Notes: a model not told the origin generated them from the sequence alone. Numbered from the stretch's first letter, positions 29,534 to 39,504 are shown. The stretch is 64,000 bases of DNA from JACKAQ01 sp020634975 [NCBI: Calditrichia bacterium] (GCA_020634975.1 JACKAQ010000008.1:37671-101670); one strand, 5' to 3'. A program made the numbers and translations.

Positions 29534-30904
29534 TTAGTGATTTCCGTTATTCGTATGGGCAATCGCCGGTTGCGCAGTTGAAGACAGATGCAAGTTGCCC
29601 CCGCAAGAAATGCTGATGTGCGAAAACCGGCACGCACCGGCGATGATTTTGCCCAAAATTGCATATCGATAGTTGTCATCCAGTTGCAAACTGAATTGCA
29701 GTTGGTGATTCGGTTTATCGCCGATTCGCAAATCGGTTTCGTAAACCGATTCAATTATTTTGTGGTTTAGCGTTGCAAAACGATGCACGCGTATTTGCAG
29801 ATGCGTTTCTCGCTCAAACACTTTTGCTTCCGGTGTTAACCGCACTTCGAAAACGCGATTGCCGTTGCCGAGCCAACTGTAATCGGTGTGAAAAACCGTG
29901 TCCTCATTTGCTGGAACGGCGGTGGTTTTGTCAAAAAAATCGGCGTGATCGGCGAAAAAGCGCGATTTTCCCATCCCGGAAAAAGGATTGAGCGCCATCT
30001 GTTTGCTGTTCAGCCAACCGCGATATTGCTCGATGCCCGTTTGCAAAAATTGCCGCGATTCAACTTTTCCGGGGAAATGCAGCGGGGTTTTTTCGGCGGC
30101 GTCATCTTTCCGCAATATCAGCAAAACGGAAGTGAGCGGGTGTTTTCCGCGAATGAGCTGGACGTGCGGTAAACGCGCGGAAAGTTCACAATTGATTTCT
30201 CCACTGCCGAAATCCCACAGTTCATTCACGTTTCCCGGCAACGGGTAATTCGCAATATTCGGTGTGATACGCGCATTTGGCTGTGCAACGGAAACCAACC
30301 GGCATTCGCCGATGAGTCGATGCAAATACGTTTCGGAGAAAACATAATTGTGCGATTCGTGGATTGTTTCATCGTCAAACGCAAATTCGGTGGTGAAGAC
30401 ATACAGCCCGCCGGGTTTCAGCACACGGTGCACTTCGTTCAAATGTCGCAGAAAATCGGCGTATTCGCCGATGTGTTCCACCGCGCAGGATGAATAGCAA
30501 AAATCGATGGAATTATCGGCGAAATCGAGTTGACGCATGTCCATCCGCATTGCCCGGATATGTTGCAAATCCACCGGAAACGGCGCATTTTCGCGAATGA
30601 GCTGGCTCGGATCATCCGTCCGGGCACAGTCCCAACTCGTGTTTGCTTCGTATAAATCCGTGACGATCAACTGCCGGACATGTTTGGCGATTGCGTATAA
30701 CACGCGTTCCGTTCCGCCGCCCATGGACAGCCCGGTTTTGTCCGGCTGCAATAATCCGTTTTGCCGCAGCGCCCGGAAAATCATGGCGAATTCCCATTGT
30801 TTCCGGTGAAAATAGGGTGTTTCGTGCAACTCATTTTGGATGATCTCGACCATTTCCGGATCGAACCAGTCCGCAGCGTCACACACTTTGCTCAAGGATT
30901 TCAT
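29534..30904 (-). CDS. SAM-dependent methyltransferase with a C-terminal beta-sandwich-like region
   Basis: 456 residues. Residues about 60-210 are a class I methyltransferase: LSMGGGTERVLYAIAKHV (motif I, unusual for GxGTE), VTDLYEAN, FCYSSCAVEHIGEYADFLRHL and EVHRVLKPGGLYVFTTEF. From about 330 onward the sequence (NRVFEVRLTPEAKVFERE, HLQIRVHRFATLN, IGDKPNHQLQFSLQLDD) is beta-rich and resembles Wzt C-terminal glycan-recognition domains; this is inference. It is encoded in an exporter operon whose ATPase lacks that domain. It could methylate the glycan terminus or a sugar nucleotide. It overlaps the GT9 gene by 26 bases. Confidence 0.8.
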   Translation of the reverse strand: MKSLSKVCDAADWFDPEMVEIIQNELHETPYFHRKQWEFAMIFRALRQNGLLQPDKTGLSMGGGTERVLYAIAKHVRQLIVTDLYEANTSWDCARTDDPSQLIRENAPFPVDLQHIRAMRMDMRQLDFADNSIDFCYSSCAVEHIGEYADFLRHLNEVHRVLKPGGLYVFTTEFAFDDETIHESHNYVFSETYLHRLIGECRLVSVAQPNARITPNIANYPLPGNVNELWDFGSGEINCELSARLPHVQLIRGKHPLTSVLLILRKDDAAEKTPLHFPGKVESRQFLQTGIEQYRGWLNSKQMALNPFSGMGKSRFFADHADFFDKTTAVPANEDTVFHTDYSWLGNGNRVFEVRLTPEAKVFERETHLQIRVHRFATLNHKIIESVYETDLRIGDKPNHQLQFSLQLDDNYRYAILGKIIAGACRFSHISISCGGNLHLSSTAQPAIAHTNNGNH

Positions 30905-32810
30905 ATGTCACTTCTTTCGTGATGGGTTTTTCGTTGATTTGATGGCGCAATCCGCGATTCACCGCCGCCAAAATTTGCGGGATGCGAATGTCGCCCATGC
31001 AAACGCTCGTGCGCATGTTGGTTAATTTGCAGGGAATGGTTTCGTTGCGCCAGCAGGATACGCAGCCAAGCTGTTTGCTGGCATCCAGATATTCGCAAAG
31101 CGGATAATGTTTGGTGCGCATTTTTCCGTCGATGGGACCAAATAGCGCCACGCAGTGCACATCCAGCGCAGCGGAAAGGTGCACAAATGCAGAATCCGGC
31201 GCGATGAGCAGATCGCATTGTCCTGCGAGCGCAAATGCCTGCCCGATGCTGAACCGGTCAATTTTAATGACATTGCTGAAGTGGAATCCGCTGATCGGTT
31301 TGGCGTCGAAAATCAGCACGGTGAACGAGCGCGAAAGTGCTTCCACCAGTTTTTCGGTGTGCGGATAATTGCGGTAAGTTTCATCCGCCTGCAATTGCAC
31401 GCCGATAACCGTTTTTTCGGTCAACCCGTTTTCTTCCCAAAAATATTCAGCGAATTGTGCATCGGCGTTATCGATAAAATAGCGCGGTTTAGTGCCGTAT
31501 TTTTTGAGCTGGAACCGATTGACGCCCAGCGCGCGGGCAAAAATTTCCACCCGGCTCAATTTCACTTTCGGGGCTGTGCGGGCTTCGGTGCGCGCCGCCG
31601 GACAATCCGTAAAATTGAACCATTTGCGAAATTGCGACGGATCAAATTTGTCATTTTCGATATCTATGAGCTGCACATCCGGATTGTTGCGAAACACCGA
31701 AAAATAATTTTTGGGGATCGCCAGAAAAATGGTTTCGCCCGGATATTTTTGTTTGAGCGCGTGAATGCCCGGCGTCATCATCAGCAAATCGCCGATGCCG
31801 CCCATCGCCCGGGTGATCAAAAAATTACTGCGCGGGTTTCGCGATTTTTCAAAAAATGCGCTCGTTTCGGGAAACTGTTGCGATGACTCCGAAATCGCAA
31901 TTTGCTGCAGACCCGCCTCGCCGCTTCGCCACAGATAATTGATGACGTAAACCACCGCCAGCACAGCAAATTTCACAAATTTGTTGATGAAACCGAATTT
32001 AATCGCACCAAAATCAGGCAATTTTCCATACAGCCAGTGGATGAAAAACAACAGTTTGTCGATAGGGGAAACATCACCGGCGAGCAGCACGCGGTAGGGC
32101 TTGCGATACGTTTTGCCAATTTGGGAAACAAAATTCTGGCGTCCGGTCATGTCGGTGTAAAAGTAACGTAAGCCTAAAAATAACAAACGTTTGTAATTAG
32201 AAGTATCGCCAATTTTTAGCGCGGTTTGGGAGAGATCGAACAAAATTTCCTGCACCAGATTCCGGTCGTTCATCAAATACGGGCGACTGACCAGATTCAC
32301 CAAAACAACGTAAGCTTCGCGGAGATTACCTTTGTCTTCCGAAATGCGGGCAACGCGGCTCAAAAACTGCAATTGCAATTCGGGAAATTTATTGCAACCG
32401 CAATCCAGCGCGGTTTCGATGTAAAACATCGCTTCATCCTGCAGCACCAGTTTCACCAGTTCGTCGCTCCAATACAGCAACGTCTGGAAAAATTCGCGGG
32501 GAAAATTGCGGTTTTTCCGGCAGTCGTCGATGAACAGCGTAACCACTTCGTCGATGAAAAATTTCTCGTCATCCGCAGCTTCCTCATTTTGCACCGCCAA
32601 AAATTTTCGCAATTTGACGATGCCGCCCCACACCACCTGATTGAGCACATATTTGTTGGCATAATTTTTCCGTTCGTCCGGCGCAATTCGTTTGAAGAGG
32701 GAATACACCTGCTCAAATTGCCCGGAGAATGCCATATATTCCAACTCTGCCGGGTCGATGTGATGATTGCCGCTACTGAACAATTCCATGTGCTGTGTCG
32801 TTTCGCTCAT
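30879..32810 (-). CDS. GT9 (heptosyltransferase-like) glycosyltransferase with helical N-terminal half
   Basis: 643 residues. The first 300 are helical and TPR-like (ELEYMAFSGQFEQVYSLFKR, RVARISEDKGNLREAYVVLVN). From about 330 a GT-B family 9 domain follows: NFLITRAMGGIGDLLMMTPG, ALKQKYPGETIFLAIPKNY, TVIGVQLQADETYRNYP, DLLIAPDSAFVHLSAALDVHCVALFGP split over the conserved D-S-x2-H-x-A motif. The C-terminal Cys-rich stretch (QLGCVSCWRNETIPC) is common in this group. It probably transfers heptose or a related sugar from ADP or another nucleotide. It is preceded by the TPR gene (19 bases). Confidence 0.85.
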   Translation of the reverse strand: MSETTQHMELFSSGNHHIDPAELEYMAFSGQFEQVYSLFKRIAPDERKNYANKYVLNQVVWGGIVKLRKFLAVQNEEAADDEKFFIDEVVTLFIDDCRKNRNFPREFFQTLLYWSDELVKLVLQDEAMFYIETALDCGCNKFPELQLQFLSRVARISEDKGNLREAYVVLVNLVSRPYLMNDRNLVQEILFDLSQTALKIGDTSNYKRLLFLGLRYFYTDMTGRQNFVSQIGKTYRKPYRVLLAGDVSPIDKLLFFIHWLYGKLPDFGAIKFGFINKFVKFAVLAVVYVINYLWRSGEAGLQQIAISESSQQFPETSAFFEKSRNPRSNFLITRAMGGIGDLLMMTPGIHALKQKYPGETIFLAIPKNYFSVFRNNPDVQLIDIENDKFDPSQFRKWFNFTDCPAARTEARTAPKVKLSRVEIFARALGVNRFQLKKYGTKPRYFIDNADAQFAEYFWEENGLTEKTVIGVQLQADETYRNYPHTEKLVEALSRSFTVLIFDAKPISGFHFSNVIKIDRFSIGQAFALAGQCDLLIAPDSAFVHLSAALDVHCVALFGPIDGKMRTKHYPLCEYLDASKQLGCVSCWRNETIPCKLTNMRTSVCMGDIRIPQILAAVNRGLRHQINEKPITKEVTYEILEQSV

Positions 32811-32829
32811 TTTCGTAACCTGTTATTTA

Positions 32830-33468
32830 TTATATATTTACAGTAAGACATTCTGTCAGGCGATCGCGTTCGGTAGCGACCTGCTTTTGTAAATCTTGAT
32901 AGCGGCTGTGGTCAAATCCCTTCGGCGGCGATTGCTCAAAAAAGCTGCAGACTTCCAGCGCCTGCTCAAAATTACCGATGTTGTTCAAACACTGGATTTG
33001 CCGGAACCAGCTTTCCGGCGCCATTTGCGGGGCGATTTCCGCCACTTTCCGGTAACCCTCCAGCGCGTCAAAATAGCGTTGCTGCGATTCCTTGCACATC
33101 GCCCACCAATACAATGAATCGATGTAAATCAATTCACTCGCCGGTGTTTTGCATTGTATCTCAATTGCGTTAGAAAACCATTTCTCCGCATCGCGATAAT
33201 TTTTTTCGTGCATCAACAGCCAGCCTGCACGAAAGCTGCTGTTCAACCGACAAAGTGCACTTTTTGCAATCGCCGCGGCTTCCTGATAGCAGAAAACAGC
33301 CAGTTTGCTGTCCAGTTCCGGTGCGTTTTCCAAACACCATCCGCAATGGAACAACACATCGCCGCGATCCACGTCCGTCGAAAACAGCAGTTTTTCGAAG
33401 TGGTGAAATGCCTGTTCAAATTGTTTTTCGGATTCCAGTTGTAATGCAGATTCATAAAAAGTAGCCAT
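32830..33468 (-). CDS. TPR-repeat protein
   Basis: A 212-residue soluble helical protein with degenerate tetratricopeptide units (FYESALQLESEKQFEQAFHHF, AGWLLMHEKNYRDAEKWF, YFDALEGYRKVAEIAPQ). No signal peptide or enzyme motif. It leads the glycan export cluster and shares TPR-like content with the N-terminal half of the neighbouring GT9 protein, so it may scaffold the transferases. The function is inference. Confidence 0.75.
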   Translation of the reverse strand: MATFYESALQLESEKQFEQAFHHFEKLLFSTDVDRGDVLFHCGWCLENAPELDSKLAVFCYQEAAAIAKSALCRLNSSFRAGWLLMHEKNYRDAEKWFSNAIEIQCKTPASELIYIDSLYWWAMCKESQQRYFDALEGYRKVAEIAPQMAPESWFRQIQCLNNIGNFEQALEVCSFFEQSPPKGFDHSRYQDLQKQVATERDRLTECLTVNI

Positions 33469-33617
33469 TTGGTCAGATTCTCATTTATTGTTTTGATTCA
33501 TTGCGATAAATATGTGTCTATACAGTAATTCACAAAAGGCATGCCAATCCCAAAAACGTTTGTTTTTAGGATTTACAACGCAGAAAAATCCGTTTTTTGA
33601 TGAATTTGGTCGGACAT

Positions 33618-33637
33618 CGGTGCAAAAATTTGCACCG
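33618..33637. repeat. Short perfect palindrome upstream of the glycan cluster
   Basis: CGGTGCAAA and TTTGCACCG lie two bases apart, forming a 20-base dyad. It sits about 150 bases upstream of the TPR-gene start, in a 260-base gap with no gene. It could be an operator or the loop-poor end of a terminator; no T tract follows. Confidence 0.35.
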
Positions 33638-33729
33638 GGTGGCAAAAAATGCAGTGACGGCACTATTGAAGTGGAGAAAGGAGAGCGAATTTTAACGAGG
33701 AGAAAAAGACGGAAACAGAAACCGAGACA

Positions 33730-35174
33730 TCATTTCCAATGTTTGGGGATAAAAAACATCAGCAGCGCATAAATTTCCAACCGTCCCAACAACATTGTGA
33801 CAGAGAAAATCCATTTTCCGGCATCTGAAATGTGGTTGAAATTTCCAACCGAGCCTACGCCGGCCAATCCGGGGCCAACATTGCCCATGGTGGCGACTGT
33901 TCCGGTGAATGCTTCGGTTGTGTCTGTGCCGAGGGCAACCAACAAAATTGTGGTCGCAAAAATGATACAGATATAAAACACGATATACAGTATGGCGTTT
34001 TCCGCGACATCTTTTTCCAGTACGCGATCGCCGATGGCCAGCGGCAGTACCGCTCGCGGATGTTGCAATTGCCGGATCTGGCGCATGATCGATTTCCCCA
34101 AAATCACGATGCGATCCGCTTTTATTCCCCCGGAAGTTGAGCCGGCACATGCACATTGCAGCGAAAAAAAGATCAGCAGCATTTGCGAACCGGCGACCAG
34201 ATGGAGCTATCCACAGTGGCAAATCCGGTTGACGTTCCCACAGATAACATCTGAAAAGAAGCGTGCCGCAATGCTTCAGCAAAGCTGTCATATTGGGTAA
34301 TATACAAATCGATTGAAGAAATAGTGATCCCTGCAAACAACGCTAATAGGTAATATCGAACGATTCGCGATTTCCAGATGCTTTTGAAATCGCCCGAAAT
34401 AACGCCAAACAGCAGGGCAAAATGTATCCCGGAAAAAATCATGAAAATCATGATGACCACTTCAACCGAAACGCTGTTGAAATAGGCGACGCTGGCGTTT
34501 CTTGGCGAAAAACCGCCGGTTGCAATAGTGGCAAAGGAGTGCGTAATCGCGTCGAACAAATCCATTCCGCAAAAGAGCAGCGCTATCGTTTCCAGCGCGG
34601 TCAATCCCACATAAACGCTCGCCAGAATGTTCACCGCAATTTTTGCCCGCTGCTGAAAATTGTTCAGCGCCAGCGCAGACATTTCGCTTTGATACAGCAC
34701 GCGCATGCCTTCACCCATAAACGGCATCACCGAAAGTGCAAAAACAAAAATGCCCATTCCGCCTAGCCAGTGGGTCATTGCCCTCCAAAACAAAAGCCCT
34801 TTTGGCACCGCTTCAATGTTCACCAGAATGGTCGATCCTGTTGTTGTAAAACCGGAAACACTTTCAAACCAGGCGTTGCTAAAGCTGAATTCCACACCCC
34901 ATAAAACATAGGGGATTGCACCGATCAGGCAGCTAATCAGCCAACTGGCAACCACGATAATCAAGCCTTCATTATTGGAAATATCTTCTGCCGGTGGCAC
35001 AAAAATCAGCGGAAAAACACCAAACAGCGCCGCCAGAATTGCACTATACATTAAAATATAGGTCGATCCGTCGTTGTAAATGATGGACACAAAGGCAGAT
35101 AATAACATTCCCAATGCATTCAGCAAAAAAATAAAGCCCAAATATCGATATATAATTTGAAATCTTGTGATCAT
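33730..35174 (-). pseudogene. trkH: TrkH-type potassium transporter subunit, interrupted by a frameshift
   Basis: The first frame (35174-34173, 333 aa) holds TrkH membrane segments with the selectivity-loop sequences SVSGFTTTGSTI, SFATIATGGFSPRN and LSVGTSTGFATVD, then runs out of frame after SSIW and stops. The second frame (from about 34198 down to 33730) continues the family with QMLLIFFSLQCACAGSTSGGIK and a fourth loop MGNVGPGL, ending in FIPKHWK. Joining them needs one base added (or two removed) between 34183 and 34199, not in a homopolymer. It is either a true frameshift or a sequence error; without it the protein would be about 480 aa, normal for TrkH. It starts six bases after the HAMP-protein gene. 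Confidence 0.85.
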
Positions 35175-35180
35175 CGTCCA

Positions 35181-35927
35181 CTACCGCGTTCTGTGAATTA
35201 TGGTGAGCACGAGTTCGCGCAGTTCGCCGATCTCGTCATGTGTTTCAACCTCAACTTCTACCGGTGTGCCGTTATCCAGATATTCCCGAATGGCTTTATT
35301 GATCCGGCTAACCGGTTGGACCACATAATAATTGATAAAAAAATTAAACAGCAGCGCAAAAATTAACGCTGCTATCATCGCAATAATGCCCGGCATAATG
35401 GCGCGTTTGGTGCGATTTTTTAGATGTGTTGAAGTTTGATACATCGTTTTGCTATTCATTTCTCGTAAATGATTGACCGATGTTTTGCAATCGAGAAATG
35501 CGGTGTGAATTTCAGCGAAATACCAATCAACATTGCGCTCTTTTGCGGTTGAAACGATCGGTTTTTCCCATAACGATTGGAAAATTCGATACCGCGTTCG
35601 GATGCTGTCCAAATGAACTTGTTCGCCGGGAATGGTGAGGTTACCGCTTGCGGTGTTGAAGCCTGACCAAAACAAGCTGTCTGCTGCAGCCATAATCGAA
35701 CGCCCTTCATCCCAGTTGCCGAGCATGAGCAGCAAAATGCCGCTGTCTTCCCGTTCCAGCGCCTCGAGCATCACGTTGGCAGCGTTGATACTTTTGTAAT
35801 TGTCTTCCAATAAACTGTGTGCAGAAGTGCCGGTAGTGTTGAGAATATAAATAGACCAGGCACCCGCTAAAAACAACATCAGCGTCAGCGCCAAAAAACC
35901 GGATAATATTTTAAATCGCAAATTCAT
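35181..35927 (-). CDS. Membrane sensor-like protein with HAMP domain and no output domain
   Basis: 248 residues: an N-terminal membrane segment (ILSGFLALTLMLFLAGAW), a periplasmic helical region like the four-helix-bundle/KinB sensor class (LLEDNYKSINAANVMLEALERE), a second membrane segment (MPGIIAMIAALIFALLFNFFI split at about 185-205), then a HAMP region (VVQPVSRINKAIREYLDNG, ETHDEIGELRELV) that ends at once in IIHRTR. No HisKA, GGDEF or MCP domain follows. The next gene, trkH, begins six bases downstream, so the two are co-transcribed. It may be a truncated kinase or a stand-alone sensor subunit. Confidence 0.75.
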   Translation of the reverse strand: MNLRFKILSGFLALTLMLFLAGAWSIYILNTTGTSAHSLLEDNYKSINAANVMLEALEREDSGILLLMLGNWDEGRSIMAAADSLFWSGFNTASGNLTIPGEQVHLDSIRTRYRIFQSLWEKPIVSTAKERNVDWYFAEIHTAFLDCKTSVNHLREMNSKTMYQTSTHLKNRTKRAIMPGIIAMIAALIFALLFNFFINYYVVQPVSRINKAIREYLDNGTPVEVEVETHDEIGELRELVLTIIHRTR

Positions 35928-36046
35928 CGCTTTTTCTCCGTTTCGTGCAAACAGAACAAATTAATGCTGTCTATTTATTTATCAAGTGATAATAATTTTT
36001 TGGAAAATTTTTCAAAAAGGGAGTGGCAAGTGCGGGAAAGATTAGA

Positions 36047-36084
36047 GTGAATCATCCCCGAATTTCAGGACGGGGATGATTCAC
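36047..36084 (-). terminator. Long hairpin at the end of the arsenic operon
   Basis: GTGAATCATCCCC (36047-36059) and GGGGATGATTCAC (36072-36084) are a perfect 13-bp stem with a 12-base loop, 14 bases after the thioredoxin-gene stop. The T-rich stretch that follows on the minus strand is broken (TCTAATCTTT), so it may be a weak rho-independent terminator or a 3' stabiliser. Confidence 0.6.
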
Positions 36085-36097
36085 AAATTCCGGTTAA

Positions 36098-36343
36098 TTA
36101 TGCGCTTTTGTTTTGCAACCAATGTACCAGCGTGTGTTTGGTTGGTATTTTGCCGCTGCTGAGCAACTTGCCGTTGACCAGCAAGCCCGGGGTGATCAGC
36201 ACACCCAAATCTGCAAATTTGCTGATATCGCTGATTTTTTCCACCGTCGCATCCAAATGTTCTTCTGCGACAACTTCTTTGCATATTTGTTCCAGTTTCT
36301 GACAATTGGCACAACCGGGTCCGACAACCTGAATGTGTAACAT
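36098..36343 (-). CDS. Small thioredoxin-fold protein of the ars operon
   Basis: An 81-residue protein of the MTH895/redox-active disulfide protein 2 type. MLHIQVVGPGCANCQKLEQI carries the CxxC pair (CANC), and LGVLITPGLLVNGKLLSSG is the cis-Pro region. It starts three bases after the phosphatase-type reductase gene, so it is the likely electron donor for that enzyme. Comparable small thioredoxins recur in ars operons with permease genes (family knowledge). Confidence 0.88.
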   Translation of the reverse strand: MLHIQVVGPGCANCQKLEQICKEVVAEEHLDATVEKISDISKFADLGVLITPGLLVNGKLLSSGKIPTKHTLVHWLQNKSA

Positions 36344-36345
36344 GT

Positions 36346-36993
36346 TTAAGCCCCTTTTTTATTGAGTTGATCGCGCAAAAACCGCATCGCCCAAAACAGT
36401 TCACGGGCGATTTGCAGGCTGCGCTCTGCATATTTTTCAGCTTCGAGCGGCGTTCCGTCGAATGCCTTCGGATCGTCGTATCGCAACGGAATGCGGGCAG
36501 CTGCACCAAAAACAATCGGGCAGGCTTCGTCTGCATCGCTGCAGGTCATCACCGCGCAATAGCCGTTTTGCGGATTAAAATTATCGTTATAAGTTTTGGA
36601 AAAACAGCGCATTGGCGCGGCATCTTCTGCATAACGCACCAGATAATCCGGGTTGTTTTCCGATCCGGTTTTTTCCACGGAAAATCCTGCTTTTTCGATC
36701 GCCAGCACCGCCCGCGGATTAAACGCGGTTGCTTCTGTGCCGCCCGAAAAAGTGGCTACATTCGGGATATCAAAATATTGTGCCGCCACTTGCGCCCAAA
36801 TCTGCGAGAGATGGCTGCGACGGGAATTGTGGGTGCAAATGAACGTCAACGCCGCTGGCTGATTTTCTGCGATTCGTTGCGCAATAAATTGGGCAATTTG
36901 TTCGAGCAACGCTTTCCGTTCAGCGGCAATCTCTCCGGCATCAATGATGTTTTTATGGATATATGCTTCAAGTTGAACCAGTAATTTTCCCAT
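36346..36993 (-). CDS. Arsenate reductase / low-molecular-weight phosphatase-type protein
   Basis: 215 residues with an N-terminal helical extension followed by the LMW-PTP fold: TFICTHNSRRSHLSQIW contains the CX5R-like P-loop (C in ICTHNSRRS), then FSGGTEATAFNPRAV and, near the end, VMTCSDADEACPIVFGA with two further Cys that could relay the disulfide. Such proteins reduce arsenate using thioredoxin. It sits between ACR3 and the small thioredoxin gene, which fits reduction then efflux. Confidence 0.88.
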   Translation of the reverse strand: MGKLLVQLEAYIHKNIIDAGEIAAERKALLEQIAQFIAQRIAENQPAALTFICTHNSRRSHLSQIWAQVAAQYFDIPNVATFSGGTEATAFNPRAVLAIEKAGFSVEKTGSENNPDYLVRYAEDAAPMRCFSKTYNDNFNPQNGYCAVMTCSDADEACPIVFGAAARIPLRYDDPKAFDGTPLEAEKYAERSLQIARELFWAMRFLRDQLNKKGA

Positions 36994-37054
36994 AAATTGC
37001 TTCCGATCATTTTTTCATATTCGTGTTCATCTGTGGCTGAAAATCCAGATTTTA

Positions 37055-38113
37055 TCAAATATTTGCCGCAGTTGCAGTAAAATATTTTTTCTGGAAAATG
37101 AGCGCAACGTTTACCAATGCGATCAGCACCGGCACTTCCACCAACGGCCCGATGACTGCCGTAAACGCCTCGCCGGAGCTGATGCCAAATGCGGCAATCG
37201 CAACGGCAATCGCCAGTTCAAAATTATTGGATGCGGCGGTGAAGGCAATCGTTGTGGTTTTGGAATAATCCGCCCCGATTTTTTTGCCCATCCAAAAGGA
37301 TACAAAAAACATGATCACAAAATAGATCACTAACGGCACGGCGATTCGCAAAATGTCCGTCGGCAATTGCACAATCAGCTCGCCTTTCATCGAAAACATC
37401 ACAAAAATAGTGAACAGCAGCGCGATGAGGGTCATCGGCGAAATCACCGGGATAAATTTGCTGCGATACCATTCCGCCCCTTTTTTCTTCACCAAAACCA
37501 GTCGGGTAATCATCCCCGCAAACAACGGAATACCGAGATAAATGAAAACGGATTCGGCAATTTGTCCCATCGAAATATTCACGATTGCGCCGTCCATTCC
37601 CAGCCATTTGGGCAAAATTTCAATAAAAAACCAGGCATAAACCGTATAAAACAACACCTGGAAAATGGAGTTGAATGCCACCAAACCGGCGGCGTATTCG
37701 TTGTCGCCTTTGGCGAGTTCGTTCCACACGATGACCATCGCGATGCAGCGCGCCAGCCCGATCAAAATCAGCCCGACCATGTAGTGCGGCTCGTCCCGCA
37801 AAAACAGCACCGCCAGCGCAAACATCAGCGTTGGACCGATCAGCCAGTTTTGCACCAGCGAAAGCCCGAGCACCCGCCAGTTGCGGAAAACCTCGCCCAA
37901 TTTTTCGTAATTGACTTTCGCCAGCGGTGGATACATCATCAAAATTAACCCGACTGCGATTGGAATATTGGTCGTTCCCACCGAAAATTGGTCCCAGAAT
38001 CCGGCAATTCCGGAGTAGAAATAGCCGGCGGAAACACCGATGAACATCGCCACAAAAATCCACAGCGTCAAAAAGCGATCTATAAATGATAACCGTTTGC
38101 CCGTTTTGGCCAT
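37055..38113 (-). CDS. ACR3-family arsenite efflux transporter
   Basis: 352 residues with ten predicted membrane segments. The family marks are [20 protein letters not shown] at the start, [23 protein letters not shown] [34 protein letters not shown] with the essential membrane Cys in ARCIAMV, and [20 protein letters not shown]. It exports arsenite (and possibly antimonite) using the proton-motive force. It is the central gene of the ars operon, 62 bases upstream of the reductase gene. Confidence 0.95.
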   Translation of the reverse strand: MAKTGKRLSFIDRFLTLWIFVAMFIGVSAGYFYSGIAGFWDQFSVGTTNIPIAVGLILMMYPPLAKVNYEKLGEVFRNWRVLGLSLVQNWLIGPTLMFALAVLFLRDEPHYMVGLILIGLARCIAMVIVWNELAKGDNEYAAGLVAFNSIFQVLFYTVYAWFFIEILPKWLGMDGAIVNISMGQIAESVFIYLGIPLFAGMITRLVLVKKKGAEWYRSKFIPVISPMTLIALLFTIFVMFSMKGELIVQLPTDILRIAVPLVIYFVIMFFVSFWMGKKIGADYSKTTTIAFTAASNNFELAIAVAIAAFGISSGEAFTAVIGPLVEVPVLIALVNVALIFQKKYFTATAANI

Positions 38114-38144
38114 CGAACATTCCTTTCTATTTCGAAAATAATAA

Positions 38145-39479
38145 TTATCCGAAAAAACTACCGTAAATCAACCCGCTGAACGTTGCCATCACCACCACCA
38201 GCGCAACGTAAACCGCCGTTTTTTGGGTGCCGATGACGCTGCGGATCACCAGCATATTTGGCAGCGACAGCGCCGGACCGGCCAACAGCAACGCCAGCGC
38301 CGGACCTTTGCCCATTCCGGCTTGCATAAGCCCTTGTAAAATCGGGATTTCCGTTAATGTTGCGAAATACATGAAAGCACCGACAATCGCGGCAAAAAAA
38401 TTGGCAAATATCGAGTTGCCGCCCACCAGCCCGGAAATCCATTCACCGGGAATGATGCCGGAACCGCCGGTTGCGTCACCCAATAAAAAACCTGCGACCA
38501 ACACACCCGCGCCCAGCAGCGGCATAATTTGCTTCGCAAAATCCCAACTGGATTGCATCCACTCCTCCGGTTCTCCCGGCGAAATGGAGATGATCACGCT
38601 AAGCGCAATCACGCCAGCCGTAAACGAAATGAGCGGATATTCGGGAAATATCAACGCCAGCGCTGCGACAATTGCAACGCCCGAAACCACAAACCATCGG
38701 CGAATGTGCAACACAAACACCAACGCGACAGCCAGCAGTAGTCCGAAAATGCCGGTCAGCCACCATTTTATGGCAAATATTTGGTAGAAAAATCCTTCCG
38801 TAACATCCGGTTTGCCCCATGTTGCAAAAATGAGCAGGAAAACCAGCACCGCAAACAAAAACGCTGTCTGCCAGAGCGGTCGCCCGGAATCCGGTTGGGG
38901 GAGCGATAGTTGTCCGGCGCTGCGTTCGGCTTCCTCTTTCCGGTAGATCAGGTGCATCACCAAACCGATGACCACGCTGAAAGTCACAGCGCCGATCACC
39001 CGGGCGATGCCCAGCTCCATCCCCAAAATCCGGGCGGTTAAAATGATCGCCAGAATATTGATCGACGGACCCGAATAGAGAAACGCGATAGCCGGACCCA
39101 AACCCGCGCCGCGTTTGTGAATCCCGGAAAACAGCGGCAACACCGTGCAGGAACAGACCGCGAGAATGCTGCCGGAAACCGACGCAATAAGGTATGATAC
39201 CCACTTTTTAGCGTCTGCGCCAAAATATTTGATCACCGCGCCCTGGCTCACAAAAACGGCGATCACACCGGCGATAAAAAACGCCGGAACGAGGCAGAGC
39301 AGCACATGCTCCTGCGCATACCATTTCAGCAATGAAAACGCGGAAAACAGCGCATCTTTAAAAAGGATATTCTCGGTGGGCAGAAAAAAGGCCAACAAAA
39401 ATCCGCCGGTTATCCACAGTAATATTTTGTATTCTTCCCGCCAACTCATGGTAAATCTCACATTTATATTTCGCCACAT
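38145..39479 (-). CDS. Predicted permease of the ArsP/DUF318 family
   Basis: Up to 444 residues with about ten to eleven membrane segments. Characteristic segments are [24 protein letters not shown] [18 protein letters not shown] with the CSC motif, [18 protein letters not shown] and [19 protein letters not shown]. ArsP proteins export organoarsenicals; other members are of unknown substrate. An internal ATG at 39449 (MSWREEYK) is an equally good start, since neither has a clear Shine-Dalgarno. It lies 32 bases before acr3 and just after arsR, so it belongs to the arsenic response. Confidence 0.88.
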   Translation of the reverse strand: MWRNINVRFTMSWREEYKILLWITGGFLLAFFLPTENILFKDALFSAFSLLKWYAQEHVLLCLVPAFFIAGVIAVFVSQGAVIKYFGADAKKWVSYLIASVSGSILAVCSCTVLPLFSGIHKRGAGLGPAIAFLYSGPSINILAIILTARILGMELGIARVIGAVTFSVVIGLVMHLIYRKEEAERSAGQLSLPQPDSGRPLWQTAFLFAVLVFLLIFATWGKPDVTEGFFYQIFAIKWWLTGIFGLLLAVALVFVLHIRRWFVVSGVAIVAALALIFPEYPLISFTAGVIALSVIISISPGEPEEWMQSSWDFAKQIMPLLGAGVLVAGFLLGDATGGSGIIPGEWISGLVGGNSIFANFFAAIVGAFMYFATLTEIPILQGLMQAGMGKGPALALLLAGPALSLPNMLVIRSVIGTQKTAVYVALVVVMATFSGLIYGSFFG

Positions 39480-39504
39480 ATCGAATTATCGATCGAAAAA
39501 AAAA

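Noticed and set aside
33692-34336. 214-codon minus-strand frame over the trkH 3' region
   Set aside because: It is out of frame with both TrkH-like parts and has the His/Arg-rich composition of a shadow frame.
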